Assembly: GCA_018673475.1 (NCBI GenBank)
Contig: JABHCN010000056.1
Coordinates: forward strand, 1-36,444
Reading direction: 5' to 3'
DNA: 36,444 nt
From: Actinomycetota bacterium
GTDB taxonomy: Bacteria; Actinomycetota; Acidimicrobiia; Acidimicrobiales; MedAcidi-G1
How positions within the stretch are numbered: position 1 is the stretch's first letter; the number at the start of each line of letters is the position of its first letter. A program made the translations under genes and the position numbers. This document shows, one piece after another, positions 9,906-19,018 of this stretch. Below the pieces are notes generated by a model that had not been told where the DNA came from, did no database searches, and was given only the letters and a program-made list of their open reading frames with translations.

Positions 9906-10367
9906 CTACCTGTCGCCAACCTGGCCGGCAGTCCCTCCGATGGCACCCACCTCGGCCATGTAGACACCCAGAAGGTCGGCCACAACTGCCACAGAGACAG
10001 CATCCAACGGCTCAGGCTCACCAAGGCCACGTGCAACGAGAACCTCAAGGGCATCATCCAGACGGGCAACGACCCTGTCGGTGCCCTCATCGATGGCGGC
10101 ATCGCCGAGTTCCTGGCCGTGCTCGGTGGCGAGGCCGACAGACCCGAAGTAGTCCAGATACCAGCCCACGATGGTCACCACGTCTGAGCGGCTCAGCTGC
10201 CCGGCTGCCTCATCGGGAAGGCGCTCAGAGACCCACTCCACGACATCGTCCACCTCGAACACTGCGGGCAGCACGGTCGTCTCGAGACGACCCAGCGCCG
10301 ATCCGACCGCTGCAAAGCCAACGGCCACGACAACAATTACCGCGACGACGATGAAGATCCATGTCAC
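9906..10367 (-). CDS. Membrane-anchored protein of unknown function (153 aa)
   Basis: I do not recognise a characterised family. The first 25 residues (TWIFIVVAVIVVVAVGFAAVG) form one strong hydrophobic segment with no clear signal-peptidase site, so a single N-terminal anchor is likely. The remainder is an acidic, largely helical soluble domain that reads AVFEVDDVVEWVSERLPDEAAGQLSRSDVVTIVGWYLDYFG and then continues with Asp/Val-rich helices. Similar short anchored proteins occur in actinobacteria as hypothetical proteins. The GTG start at 10367 is the only one that includes the anchor. It lies between an acyl-CoA dehydrogenase (66 nt upstream) and the fucose synthase-like gene (9 nt downstream), which gives no strong functional clue. 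Confidence 0.7.
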   Translation of the reverse strand: MTWIFIVVAVIVVVAVGFAAVGSALGRLETTVLPAVFEVDDVVEWVSERLPDEAAGQLSRSDVVTIVGWYLDYFGSVGLATEHGQELGDAAIDEGTDRVVARLDDALEVLVARGLGEPEPLDAVSVAVVADLLGVYMAEVGAIGGTAGQVGDR

Positions 10368-10433
10368 CGTCTGATCATGCCAGCCCCGCCAGCGCTACAG
10401 GCGCCGACAACCGGAACCGTGCAGGTCTACTTC

Positions 10434-11555
10434 TCAGATACCTATGCGTTGGGCGAGCAGTTCGCGGTGGTAGGTGGCGTCACCGAACAGCAACTCAGAG
10501 CTCTTGGCCCGCTTGAAGTAGAGGTGGGCCGAATGCTCCCAGGTGAAACCAATACCCCCGTGGATCTGGATGTTCTCTGCAGTCGTGTGGAAGTAGGCCT
10601 CTGAGCAGTAGGCCTTTGCGAGCGAGGCAACCGACGGCAGTTCGTCGTTCAACTCGGCCGCACACCATGCTGCGTAGTAGGCGGCCGACTTTGCCGACTC
10701 CACCTCGAGGAGCATGTCGGCACACTTGTGCTTGATGGCCTGGAAGCTTCCGATCGGACGTCCGAACTGCACCCGGTCCTTGGCGTACTGCACGGCCGTG
10801 TCCAGACATATCTGGGCGCCGCCAACCTGTTCGGCGGCAAGGGCCACCGCAGCCAGGTCGAGGACCCTCTCGAGCACCGCCCATCCTCCACCGTCGGTTC
10901 CGATGAGGTCTGCACTGACATTGTCGAAGTCGAGTCGCGCCTGCTTACGGGTGGTGTCCATGGTCGCCAGAGCCGTCCGGCTGAGGCCAGAGGCATCGGC
11001 GTCGACGTCGACGCTGAAGAGCGACACACCGGCGCCGGTGCGGGCTGCCACAAGAATCAGGTTGGCGATATGGCCGTCGAGCACGTACATCTTGGTTCCA
11101 GAGAGGCTCCATGAGTCACCGTCGGCGACTGCAGCCATCTCTATCCCGTCCTCGTCCCATCGGCCGCTCTCCTCGGTGAACGCCAGGGTGGCGATGGTTT
11201 CTCCGCTGGCTATGCCGGGCAGCAGGTCGGCTGCGGCAGCGTCATCGCCACAGTGGATGAGCGTGTTCGCCGCCAGGACAACCGTGGAGAAGAACGGGGC
11301 ACACAACAGGGCCCGTCCCATCTCCTCAAGTACCACCGACAGTTCCACGTAGCCAAAGCCCTGACCGCCGTGCTCCTCTGGAATGATGAGGCTCTGAAGG
11401 CCCAACTGCTCGGCCATCATCGACCAGGTCTCCGGGTCGTAGCCGTCGTCGGTCTCCATCAGTTCCCTGACGGTGGCCTCTGGGGAATAGTTCTCGAGGA
11501 ACTGGCGCACGAACTCACGCAGCTGCTCCTGTTCCTCACTGAATGCGAAGTTCAC
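10434..11555 (-). CDS. Acyl-CoA dehydrogenase family protein
   Basis: FAD-dependent dehydrogenase of 373 residues that should introduce a trans-2 double bond into an acyl-CoA. The N-terminal helical domain begins MNFAFSEEQEQLREFVRQFLE. The middle beta domain has LAFTEESGRW and SGTKMYVLDG, where FAD contacts usually lie. The C-terminal helical domain has YAKDRVQFGRPIGSFQAIKHKCADM and IQIHGGIGFTWEHSAHLYFKRA. The usual Glu catalytic base position near YEGT is not evident, as in several actinobacterial FadE subfamilies, so the substrate (chain length, branched or steroid-like) cannot be named. The GTG start at 11555 has AAGGAGAG just upstream. Divergent from the hydrolase gene at 11673. Confidence 0.9.
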   Translation of the reverse strand: MNFAFSEEQEQLREFVRQFLENYSPEATVRELMETDDGYDPETWSMMAEQLGLQSLIIPEEHGGQGFGYVELSVVLEEMGRALLCAPFFSTVVLAANTLIHCGDDAAAADLLPGIASGETIATLAFTEESGRWDEDGIEMAAVADGDSWSLSGTKMYVLDGHIANLILVAARTGAGVSLFSVDVDADASGLSRTALATMDTTRKQARLDFDNVSADLIGTDGGGWAVLERVLDLAAVALAAEQVGGAQICLDTAVQYAKDRVQFGRPIGSFQAIKHKCADMLLEVESAKSAAYYAAWCAAELNDELPSVASLAKAYCSEAYFHTTAENIQIHGGIGFTWEHSAHLYFKRAKSSELLFGDATYHRELLAQRIGI

Positions 11556-11672
11556 CCGACGCTCTCCTTGGTCATGGGATCCATCAACAGTGATGTTCTA
11601 CCAGCCGACCCCGCCGACGGCCACATCCGGCGAGGTGTCGCAGCAGCCCGCCGGGTCGGGCACAATGGCCCC

Positions 11673-12287
11673 ATGGGCGACACCCTTCACTACAGCGACA
11701 CTCAGGCCGAGATCCACAAGCTTGTCGTGGGCCCCTATGAGAACAATGTCTTCGTGCTCCGATGCCGCCAGACCGGCGAGTCGGTTCTGCTTGACGCCGC
11801 CAACGAACACGAGAAGTTGCTCGAGTTGTGTCGGGCACTCGACGTCCGCACCGTGCTGGAGACGCACGGCCACTGGGACCACATCCAGGCGGTTCCGGCT
11901 GTCCGCGATGCCGGCTACCAGGTCGGGGTTACCGCTGCCGACGCCGCAATGCTCCCGAGCTACGACTACCTGCTCGAGGACGAGACCGTCATCAGGGTGG
12001 GCCGCCTGTCCCTGCACACAATCTTCACTCCCGGCCACACACCCGGTTCGATCTGCTTCAGGCTGGAGGGCTCTCCGATCGTATTCTCAGGCGACACCCT
12101 CTTTCCCGGTGGACCGGGGGCCACGACCTTTGAGGGAGGCGACTTCGAGTCGATCATCGAGTCGATCGATCGCCGGCTCTTCGCTGCCCTCGACCCTGGC
12201 ACCATCGTCATGCCGGGCCACGGCGACGACACCAGCATCGGCACCGAGTCGCCGAACCTGGACGAATGGGTGAGCCGGGGTTGGTAG
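11673..12287 (+). CDS. Metallo-beta-lactamase-fold hydrolase (glyoxalase II-like)
   Basis: A 204-residue single-domain MBL-fold hydrolase. The metal-binding HxHxDH motif is H65-G-H67-W-D69-H70. The third His lies in FTPGHTPGS, the bridging Asp in FSGDTLFPGGPGAT, and the last His in MPGHGDDT. The family includes hydroxyacylglutathione hydrolase-like thioesterases and persulfide dioxygenases. The short C-terminal region lacks the substrate domain of true glyoxalase II, so the substrate is unknown. The ATG at 11673 is chosen because homology begins at GDTLHYSDTQAEIHK; the open frame upstream is noncoding in character. It sits just before the SUF cluster, whose operator begins about 20 nt after this stop. 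Confidence 0.86.
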   Translation: MGDTLHYSDTQAEIHKLVVGPYENNVFVLRCRQTGESVLLDAANEHEKLLELCRALDVRTVLETHGHWDHIQAVPAVRDAGYQVGVTAADAAMLPSYDYLLEDETVIRVGRLSLHTIFTPGHTPGSICFRLEGSPIVFSGDTLFPGGPGATTFEGGDFESIIESIDRRLFAALDPGTIVMPGHGDDTSIGTESPNLDEWVSRGW

Positions 12288-12307
12288 CCGTTGACCCTCC
12301 TCGACCA

Positions 12308-12332
12308 TTACTCCTACGGGCATAGGGTTAAT
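12308..12332 (+). promoter_or_regulatory. Operator-like palindrome upstream of sufC1
   Basis: The sequence ACTCCTA-N5-ATAGGGTTA occupies 12310-12330, ending 27 nt before the sufC1 start codon. The core CCTA-N6-TAGG is an inverted repeat. All 16 non-spacer bases recur in the same orientation upstream of sufD (17370-17399). The shared site, its symmetry and its position between promoter and start point to a common Fe-S or redox regulator of the Rrf2/IscR or SufR kind, but no regulator of those families is encoded in the window and the motif does not match one I know. Confidence 0.65.
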
Positions 12333-12357
12333 CGGACAGGGTCGTAGGCTTGTCTCC

Positions 12358-13115
<758 letters not shown>

Positions 13116-13119
<4 letters not shown>

Positions 13120-14384
13120 CACTCCCGGCCGACGGCACCGAGACCCGGTTCGACACAGCCGCGGTCAAGGCCGACTTCCCGCTGCTGAACCGTCAGGTCA
13201 ACGACCATCAGATCGTGTACCTGGATTCCGCTGCCACGTCCCAGAAGCCCCGCCTGGTCATCGACACTCTCGCCAGGTACTACGAGGAGATCAACGCCAA
13301 CGTCCACCGGGGCGCATACCACATTGCCGAACTGGCAACCTCTGCCACCGAGGACGCACGGGCCCGCATTCAGCGGTTCATCGGAGCGCCATCTGCCAGC
13401 GAGGTCATCTTCACGAAGAACGCCACCGAGGCAATCAATCTCGTTGCGTACTCCTGGGGGCGGGCAAACCTGAACGAGGGCGATGCCATCCTCATCACGG
13501 CACTGGAGCACCACGCCAACATCGTTCCCTGGCAGCAGCTGGCCGCTGAGAGGGGTGTCGAAATCCGCTGGCTGCCCCTCACAGACGACGGCCGCCTCGA
13601 CCTGACAGACCTCGACCAGATGCTCGACGGGGTGAGCCTCTTCGCCTTCTCGGCAGCGTCGAACGTGCTTGGCACGCTGACACCGGTACGCCAGCTGGCC
13701 GACGCCGCACATGCGGCCGGTGCCCTGTGTCTCGTCGATGCCAGCCAGGCGGTACCGCACCTTCCGACCGATGTGAAGGCATGGGACTGCGACTTCATGG
13801 CATTCACCGGCCACAAGATGTGCGGACCCACGGGCATCGGCGTGTTGTGGGGTCGTGCCGAACTGCTCGATGCAATGCCTCCCTTCCTCGGTGGCGGCGA
13901 GATGATCCTGAACGTCACAAGAGAAGGCTTCATTCCCAACGAACTGCCCTGGAAGTTCGAGGCCGGAACGCCGCCGATCGCAGAGATCATCGGCCTCGGT
14001 GCCGCCGTCTCCTACCTTGAGGCCATAGGCATGGACGCTGTTCGGGCCCACGAGACTGCGCTCACCGGCTATGCGCTTCGGGCCCTCAACGAACGTCATG
14101 GCGACGACCTGGTCATCCACGGTCCGACCGACGCAGCTGACCGGGGCGGGGTCCTGTCCATCTGTTACCGCGATGTCCACCCGCACGACCTGAGCCAGGT
14201 CCTTGACCAACGAGGTATCTGCGTGAGGGCCGGCCACCACTGCGCCAAGCCCCTCATGAAACTGCTCGGAGTGGGTGCAACGGCGCGGGCATCCGTCTAC
14301 ATATACAACGACGAATCAGACGTGGACCTACTATCGGATGCGCTCGCCGAAGCCGGTGAGTTCTTCTCCCACCAACCCGCCTGA
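13116..14384 (+). CDS. sufS: Cysteine desulfurase SufS
   Basis: PLP-dependent enzyme that takes sulfur from cysteine and passes it as persulfide to SufU. The 422 residues match group II desulfurases. Landmarks are YLDSAATSQKP near 36, NVHRGAYHIAE near 62 and the cofactor Asp/Gln in LVDASQAVPH. The Schiff-base Lys is K234 in FTGHKMCGPTGIG. The catalytic Cys is C376 in RAGHHCAKPLM, in the short-loop context of SufS. Translation is coupled to sufC1 by a 4-nt overlap and sufU follows after 26 nt. This is distinct from the second desulfurase-like gene at 23642-24814. Confidence 0.96.
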
Positions 14385-14410
14385 CCCCCACCCGACCCTG
14401 GAGCACAAAC

Positions 14411-14887
14411 GTGGCAGGACTAGAAGACCTCTACCGCGAGATAATTCTCGATCACTACCGCAACCCCCGGAACCGTGGCGAGCTGGAGACCCCTCCTGCC
14501 CACATGGCCGAGGGTTTCAACCCTCTGTGTGGCGACGAGATTCAGGTCTTCCTGCAGGTCGACGGCGACAGGATCTGTGATGTGAGCATCTCCGGTCAGG
14601 GCTGTTCGATCAGCCAGTCGTCTGCCTCCATGATGACCACTGCTGTGCTCGGCAGGACCGTCGACGAGGCCCGGCAGGTGATCAGGGCCTTCAAGGCGAT
14701 GATGTCGATCCACGGTGACGACCTCGACGGTTCCGACCACGACCCGTCCGACGAGACCGTCGGGTCCCAGATCAGCCTGGGCGACCTCGAGGCCCTGCGC
14801 GGCGTGGTCAAGTTTCCGGTCCGCATCAAGTGCGCCACCCTGGCATGGAACACCCTCGACCAGGGTCTCAGCGAGGCAACCGCCTGA
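14411..14887 (+). CDS. sufU: Sulfur-transfer protein SufU
   Basis: Zinc-containing, IscU-like protein that accepts persulfide sulfur from SufS in Gram-positive SUF systems, replacing SufE. The 158-residue product starts LEDLYREIILDHYRNPRNRG, the family hallmark. Zinc/active-site residues are C40 and D42 (NPLCGDE), C65 (GQGCSISQSSASM) and C141 (RIKCATLAW). It includes the insertion of about 20 residues (near 100-120, HGDDLDGSDHDPSDE) that separates SufU from IscU. The GTG start at 14411 has GGAG at 14400-14403. The stop is only 2 bases from the end of the convergent sufC2. Confidence 0.95.
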   Translation: MAGLEDLYREIILDHYRNPRNRGELETPPAHMAEGFNPLCGDEIQVFLQVDGDRICDVSISGQGCSISQSSASMMTTAVLGRTVDEARQVIRAFKAMMSIHGDDLDGSDHDPSDETVGSQISLGDLEALRGVVKFPVRIKCATLAWNTLDQGLSEATA

Positions 14888-14889
14888 GG

Positions 14890-15699
14890 TCAGCCCAGGG
14901 GATCGGCAAACGGGTCGGGCCCAGGGCCCAGTTCGACAGCCACCTCGGGTACGTCGACAGCTTCTCCGAGTATCCCCGTATAGCCCTCGGCCTCGAGTTG
15001 TTCAGCCAGTTCAGGTCCCCCGGAAGTATGAATCCGACCGTGTGAGAGAACGTGCACCCGGTCTGGTTCGAGCACCTCCAGAAGGCGACTGAAGTGCGTG
15101 ATGACGATCACTCCCAGCCCGGTCTCGTCAGTGGCGTCCTGTACGCGGCGGGCCACTGCCGCAAGGGCATCTACGTCGAGTCCAGAGTCGATCTCGTCGA
15201 GAACCGCATAGCTCGGTCGTATCACGGACATCTGGAGGGCCTCGTTGCGCTTCTTCTCGCCGCCCGAGAGGTCGACGTTCACCGGACGATCCAGGAACTT
15301 CTCATCGAAGCCGATGCGCTCAGCCTCGACCACCAGCGCCGCACGTATTCCGTCGGGGTCACGACCTCCGGCCACTGCCGCCTCGACGAGCATCGATTCA
15401 AGGCTCACACCGGGCACCTCGGTCGGGTGCTGGAGGGCAAGGAAGAGGCCTGCCTGTGCCCGTTCCCACGGTGCGAGCGCCAGAAGGTCGGTGCCATCAA
15501 GCGTCACCGTTCCTGCCGTCACCTCGTAGCCCGGCCTGCCCATGAGGACATGCGAGAGCGTGGACTTGCCAGACCCGTTGGGGCCCATGATGGCGTGCAC
15601 CTCGCCCGGTCGGACCTCGAGGTCTATTCCAGCAAGGATGTGGGTGTCACCGACCCTGGCGCACAGCCCTTCAATGCACAGAACCCTGTCGGAGCTCAT
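14890..15699 (-). CDS. sufC: Fe-S cluster assembly ATPase SufC (copy 2)
   Basis: Second SufC of the cluster, 269 residues. Walker A GPNGSGKST is at 39-47. The SufC-type FLALQHPTEVPGVS, signature VNVDLSGGEKKRNEALQM, Walker B AVLDEIDSGLDVDAL and switch His (VIVITHFSRLLE) are all intact, so it should be an active ATPase. It differs from copy 1 throughout and has an extra acidic/proline-rich tail after residue 245 (GEAVDVPEVAVELGPGPDP). It is the last gene of sufD-Rieske-sufC2, with its ATG overlapping the Rieske stop by 4 nt. The sufD-Rieske-sufC order is the usual actinobacterial one, so this copy is probably the ancestral SufC and copy 1 the extra one; that is inference. Confidence 0.94.
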   Translation of the reverse strand: MSSDRVLCIEGLCARVGDTHILAGIDLEVRPGEVHAIMGPNGSGKSTLSHVLMGRPGYEVTAGTVTLDGTDLLALAPWERAQAGLFLALQHPTEVPGVSLESMLVEAAVAGGRDPDGIRAALVVEAERIGFDEKFLDRPVNVDLSGGEKKRNEALQMSVIRPSYAVLDEIDSGLDVDALAAVARRVQDATDETGLGVIVITHFSRLLEVLEPDRVHVLSHGRIHTSGGPELAEQLEAEGYTGILGEAVDVPEVAVELGPGPDPFADPLG

Positions 15700-16010
15700 C
15701 GCTCCTCCATGACCACGTCGTCACCATCTATGCGCACGGCAAACACCTCGACAGGTTGTGTGGCAGGAAGGGTCAGGGCCTCTCCGGTCTCAAGCGAGAA
15801 CAGGCTTCCGTGCTTCCAGCACTCAATCGTGCGGTCCTCGGCATCCACCTCACCATCGGAGAGCGAGACCTCGGCATGACTGCAGGTGTCAGCAACAGCC
15901 AGCACGCTGTCACCGATTCGAACCAGCGCCACAGGAGCACCGTCTACCTCTATCTGGCGAGCGATGCCGTCTGGAAGATCTGTCAGACCACAGATGCGGC
16001 TGCTGCTCAC
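15696..16010 (-). CDS. Rieske-type [2Fe-2S] ferredoxin of the SUF operon
   Basis: Small soluble Rieske protein (104 residues) like the ferredoxin subunits of non-haem dioxygenases and NirD. Cluster ligands are C43 and H45 (CSHAEVSLSDG) and C64 and H67 (CWKHGSLF). There is no transmembrane anchor, so it acts in the cytoplasm. Such proteins sit between sufD and sufC in many actinobacteria and are thought to supply electrons or protect cluster assembly; the role is not settled. The GTG start overlaps the sufD stop (GTGA) and the stop overlaps the sufC2 start (ATGA), so all three are translationally coupled. Confidence 0.93.
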   Translation of the reverse strand: MSSSRICGLTDLPDGIARQIEVDGAPVALVRIGDSVLAVADTCSHAEVSLSDGEVDAEDRTIECWKHGSLFSLETGEALTLPATQPVEVFAVRIDGDDVVMEER

Positions 16011-17299
16011 GCCGCCGCCTCGGGCCTGAAGTTGCGCAGGCGCCTGTCGAGACGCTCCACGAGAGCGGCCCTCAGGAGGAGGCCGACCGCCTCGGTGGGA
16101 GCCCGGCTGATCACTTCGTCGAAGAAGCCCTCGACCAGCAGCCTCTCGGCAATGGTGGTGGGAACCCCTCGGCTCTCCAGGTAGAAGAGCTGGTCCTCAT
16201 CGACCGGAGACACCGTCGAGGCGTGGCTGCACACGACGTCGTCGGTCTCGATCTCGAGGTTGGGGACGCTGTGTGCCCATGCGTCGGCGGACAGCTTGAT
16301 GTTCCTGTTGGTCTGGTAGGCGCGGGTACGCACCGCCTCGGGGTCGACCCTGATTAGACCTGAGTAGACAGACCTGGAGGTTCCGTCGAGGGCGCCCTTG
16401 AACAACAGTTCGCTCGTCGTGTCGGGAGCGGCGTGCTCCTGAAAGGTCCGAAAGTCGTGTACCTGGTCCTGCTCGCCGTAGTAGGCGGCAGTCAGGCGGG
16501 CCTCGGCGCCACGGCCAACCAGGCGACAGTCGGTCCGGGTCCTTGCGTAACAGCCACCCAGGCCGGCCACGAAGGTCTCCACCGTTGCGTTCTGATCCAC
16601 CCGAAATGCCTGGTGTACGAGGTTCCACAGCCCTGTTCCGAGATCCTGCACCAACGCGTGTCTGAGCCGGGCATCGGCCTCAACCTGTGCCTCGAGCACG
16701 GGTGCCACCACCGAGACGACGTCTGAAGAGGAGGTGTGGTGCTCGACAACGGTCACGTCGGTGTCCACTCCACAACGCACGAACAGGCGTGGAAACAGCG
16801 CCGCCGAATCGGCATCGGTGTGTACGAGAACCACGATCGGTGCATCCAGACGGACCCCGTCGGGAACCATCACGGCGAGCGGTTCGGGTCCGAATGCCCG
16901 GTTCAGGTGGCCGAAAAGATCCACCGGGGTGGTGAGCACCGAGGCGAAATAATCGGCGCCGTCACCGAGGTCGCCAATTCGCCCGACCGTTACGCCGAGT
17001 GCTGCTGCCTCTTCGGAGATTGAGAACTCCTCGAGCCATCCGTTTCGCAGCACCGCGGTGGCAGCGTTCGCATCGGTGGCAGCCGGGTCCATGAACGGTT
17101 CGACGAGTGGGGTCTGGGTGGCTAGAGGCTGGAACCTGTCAAGGTCGAGGTCTCCGATTCGTGAGTATCTCCAGACCTCCTCGTCGGTACTCGGAGGGGC
17201 CACGTCGCCAATGCCCTCGACAACCTCTCTGCGGAGATCGACAAGCCATGCGGGCCCGGGCAGCGCTGCCGATACAGAAGGGTTGAAGGCGTTCGGCAC
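16007..17299 (-). CDS. sufD: Fe-S cluster assembly protein SufD
   Basis: Beta-helix partner in the SufBCD scaffold complex. The 430 residues start with a SufD-like N-terminal helical region (EEVWRYSRIGDLDLDRFQPL near 40-58). The C-terminal core reads NRNIKLSADAWAHSVPNLEIETDDVVCSHASTVSPVDEDQLFYLESRGV. H359 in this core corresponds to the functional His of SufD. The N-terminal CxxC region and length of SufB are absent, so it is SufD and not SufB. The GTG at 17299 has GAGG nine bases upstream and gives the expected N-terminus. The operator-like palindrome lies about 70 nt upstream. No sufB is present in the window, although SufD functions together with SufB in known systems. Confidence 0.9.
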   Translation of the reverse strand: MPNAFNPSVSAALPGPAWLVDLRREVVEGIGDVAPPSTDEEVWRYSRIGDLDLDRFQPLATQTPLVEPFMDPAATDANAATAVLRNGWLEEFSISEEAAALGVTVGRIGDLGDGADYFASVLTTPVDLFGHLNRAFGPEPLAVMVPDGVRLDAPIVVLVHTDADSAALFPRLFVRCGVDTDVTVVEHHTSSSDVVSVVAPVLEAQVEADARLRHALVQDLGTGLWNLVHQAFRVDQNATVETFVAGLGGCYARTRTDCRLVGRGAEARLTAAYYGEQDQVHDFRTFQEHAAPDTTSELLFKGALDGTSRSVYSGLIRVDPEAVRTRAYQTNRNIKLSADAWAHSVPNLEIETDDVVCSHASTVSPVDEDQLFYLESRGVPTTIAERLLVEGFFDEVISRAPTEAVGLLLRAALVERLDRRLRNFRPEAAA

Positions 17300-17369
17300 A
17301 GGACCTCGGGGCGGACTTGGTCGGCTGGTTGTGGAGCACCGGTATCGATTCTGCGGATCCGGGCGTGCA

Positions 17370-17399
17370 GGAATAACCCTATCGCCATAGGAGTATTCC
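17370..17399 (-). promoter_or_regulatory. 30-bp operator palindrome upstream of sufD
   Basis: This 30-base stretch is symmetrical in 12 of 15 position pairs, with outer arms GGAATA/TATTCC and inner arms CCTAT/ATAGG. Read on the minus strand (the sufD sense strand) it contains ACTCCTA-N5-ATAGGGTTA, identical in all 16 non-spacer bases to the site upstream of sufC1. It lies 70 nt upstream of the sufD GTG, in the region between sufD and the small HTH gene. A dimeric regulator that controls both SUF operons together is the simplest reading. Confidence 0.7.
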
Positions 17400-17424
17400 C
17401 CTGCGGCGCCTCAGCGCCCTGCAG

Positions 17425-17664
17425 TCACTCCTGAATGAGGTGCCCGAGGGTGCCTGGTTGAATCTGGCATGCCGCCTCGAAGGCTGTCACGTCGTCGGAC
17501 TTGAGCCTTATGACCCTTCCAAAGCGGAAAGCCTTCAGGTCGCCCCTGTCGATGAAACTGTAGATGGTTCGGGGGTTGACCCCGAGGCGCCGAGCAGCCG
17601 CCTCAGTGCTCATCCACTCCACTTCGGCCACCTCTCCGGGTGAACCTGTCTCATTTTGTGCCAT
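17425..17664 (-). CDS. Small excisionase-type helix-turn-helix DNA-binding protein
   Basis: 79-residue protein with a MerR-like winged HTH of the excisionase/BldC type (HTH_17). The recognisable core is WMSTEAAARRLGVNPRTIYSFIDRGDLKAFRFGRVIRLKSDDVTAFEAA, near residues 17-65, followed by IQPGTLGHL. There is no effector domain. Proteins of this size occur in many actinobacteria as regulators, not phage excisionases, and no phage genes are nearby. The ATG at 17664 gives a 17-residue leader; an internal ATG at codon 18 would still encode the whole domain. It diverges from the CpaE-like gene across 78 nt and lies upstream of sufD in the same direction, with the SUF operator between. Confidence 0.85.
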   Translation of the reverse strand: MAQNETGSPGEVAEVEWMSTEAAARRLGVNPRTIYSFIDRGDLKAFRFGRVIRLKSDDVTAFEAACQIQPGTLGHLIQE

Positions 17665-17742
17665 GTCGTTAACTCTAGATCACTCTCCTATCCTCTGCAA
17701 CATGCACACCGCACCCGCTGGAGACCTCGTCGGCCCTCCGGT

Positions 17743-19008
17743 ATGGTCGCAGCGGTGAACGGACAGCGTCACGTGCTCCTTGGACTGGCTTCGGGAACCC
17801 CCACCTGGACCACGACCATCTGTCAACGCCTGGAGCATCACGGTCACTCCTCAGAGTTCATCCTCTGCACAGGTACGGCAGACCTGTTCAACCGCCTGGG
17901 CACCGGCCGCCTGTTCTCCGCCCTGTTCATCGACCATCGAACCGTCGGCCTCGACCGTGAGTTGATAAGCAGGTCAACCTCGGCAGGTTGCCCTGTGGTG
18001 GTCGTCGGAGGAGACGACGAATCGCCAAGGTGGGTAACGCTGGGCGCCGCCGCTGTGATCGGCAGCGACCTGCCCGTCGACACCTTCAGGCAGTTGCTCA
18101 GCCACCATGCCTCCCCCATCCTGACCACCGACCACCTCGACCTGGGCTCAGGGCCACCCGAGTCCGCTTCCCACGGCTGGTCCGGCAGGCTCGTGGCGGT
18201 AACCGGTCCCGGAGGAACAGGCGCATCTGGACTTGCCCGTCACCTGGCAGCCGGCATGGGGAACGATCCCAGGATGCGCGGCTCGGTTCTGCTGCTCGAT
18301 GCCTGCCTCGAGGCTGACCAGGCCTTCCTCCACGGCCTACCCGACGACCACCTCGGACCCGACCTGCAGGCAGCCACCCAGGCTCACCGGGGCGGCGACC
18401 CCGACCGAGCGGGGCTCGAGAAGTTGATTGTCAGGCCCACCGACCGGCCCTACGGCCTCATCCCCGGTCTACGTCGCCGCCGTGACTGGCCATCTATCGG
18501 TGGGCCCAGCCTGCGGGCCACGCTCGTGAACCTGCGCCGACACCATCTGGTCTCTGTCGTCGATGTGGATCCGCTGATCGACCTGACCCCACCGGGCCAG
18601 GCCATCGGGCCCTCGACCCCCGGAGAACCCTGTCGAATTGTCATGTCGCTGGCCGACCTCGTGGTCGTGGTCGGCGGCACAGGTGAACATGCGGCCAGAT
18701 CCATGGAACGCCTTCTCTCCAATCTTGGCGATGCCGGCATTTCGGCCTCGCGCCTGCTTCCCATCCTGTTGGCAGAACCAGCCACAGGTCGTCGCACGGC
18801 CCGACGAGAGGCCCGCCGTCTGGATCGGGCCACCCCGGCCGACCTCGACAGCCCGCTTGTACTCGCCGATTCCACCAGCGGCAGCCCGGGCACCGACACA
18901 CTGCTTGCCCGCGAGGTTCTGGGAGCCCTTGACCTGCTGGCCGGGCGCCTCGACGACGGAGGGGTCGTTCCGGTTGCAGTGGGGTCACTCGGAACCCTTG
19001 ACCAGTGA
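17743..19008 (+). CDS. CpaE/TadZ-like ParA-family protein with degenerate P-loop
   Basis: 421-residue protein with the two-part layout of CpaE/TadZ. Residues 1-125 look like an atypical receiver domain (LFIDHRTVGLDRELISRSTSAGCPVVVVGGDDES), followed by a ParA/MinD-like domain. The P-loop near residue 155 reads VTGPGGTGASGLARHLA: the glycine framework is kept but the Lys of GK(T/S) is Ala, and the signature Lys of ParA is also missing. LLLDACLEAD and VVDVDPLI fit later ParA strands. ATP hydrolysis is therefore doubtful. No tad/pilus genes are adjacent. The start is uncertain between ATG 17743 and GTG 17755. The pseudokinase gene begins about 10 nt downstream, suggesting joint function. Confidence 0.72.
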   Translation: MVAAVNGQRHVLLGLASGTPTWTTTICQRLEHHGHSSEFILCTGTADLFNRLGTGRLFSALFIDHRTVGLDRELISRSTSAGCPVVVVGGDDESPRWVTLGAAAVIGSDLPVDTFRQLLSHHASPILTTDHLDLGSGPPESASHGWSGRLVAVTGPGGTGASGLARHLAAGMGNDPRMRGSVLLLDACLEADQAFLHGLPDDHLGPDLQAATQAHRGGDPDRAGLEKLIVRPTDRPYGLIPGLRRRRDWPSIGGPSLRATLVNLRRHHLVSVVDVDPLIDLTPPGQAIGPSTPGEPCRIVMSLADLVVVVGGTGEHAARSMERLLSNLGDAGISASRLLPILLAEPATGRRTARREARRLDRATPADLDSPLVLADSTSGSPGTDTLLAREVLGALDLLAGRLDDGGVVPVAVGSLGTLDQ

Positions 19009-19018
19009 GGGTGGCACT

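Noticed and set aside
16007-17299. Calling the SufB/SufD-family gene sufB
   Set aside because: Its length, N-terminal region and the CSHAS context of the functional His match SufD; the SufB N-terminal region is absent.
17425-17664. The small HTH protein as a phage excisionase
   Set aside because: No integrase or phage gene is near, and stand-alone BldC-like HTH proteins of this kind are common chromosomal genes in actinobacteria.
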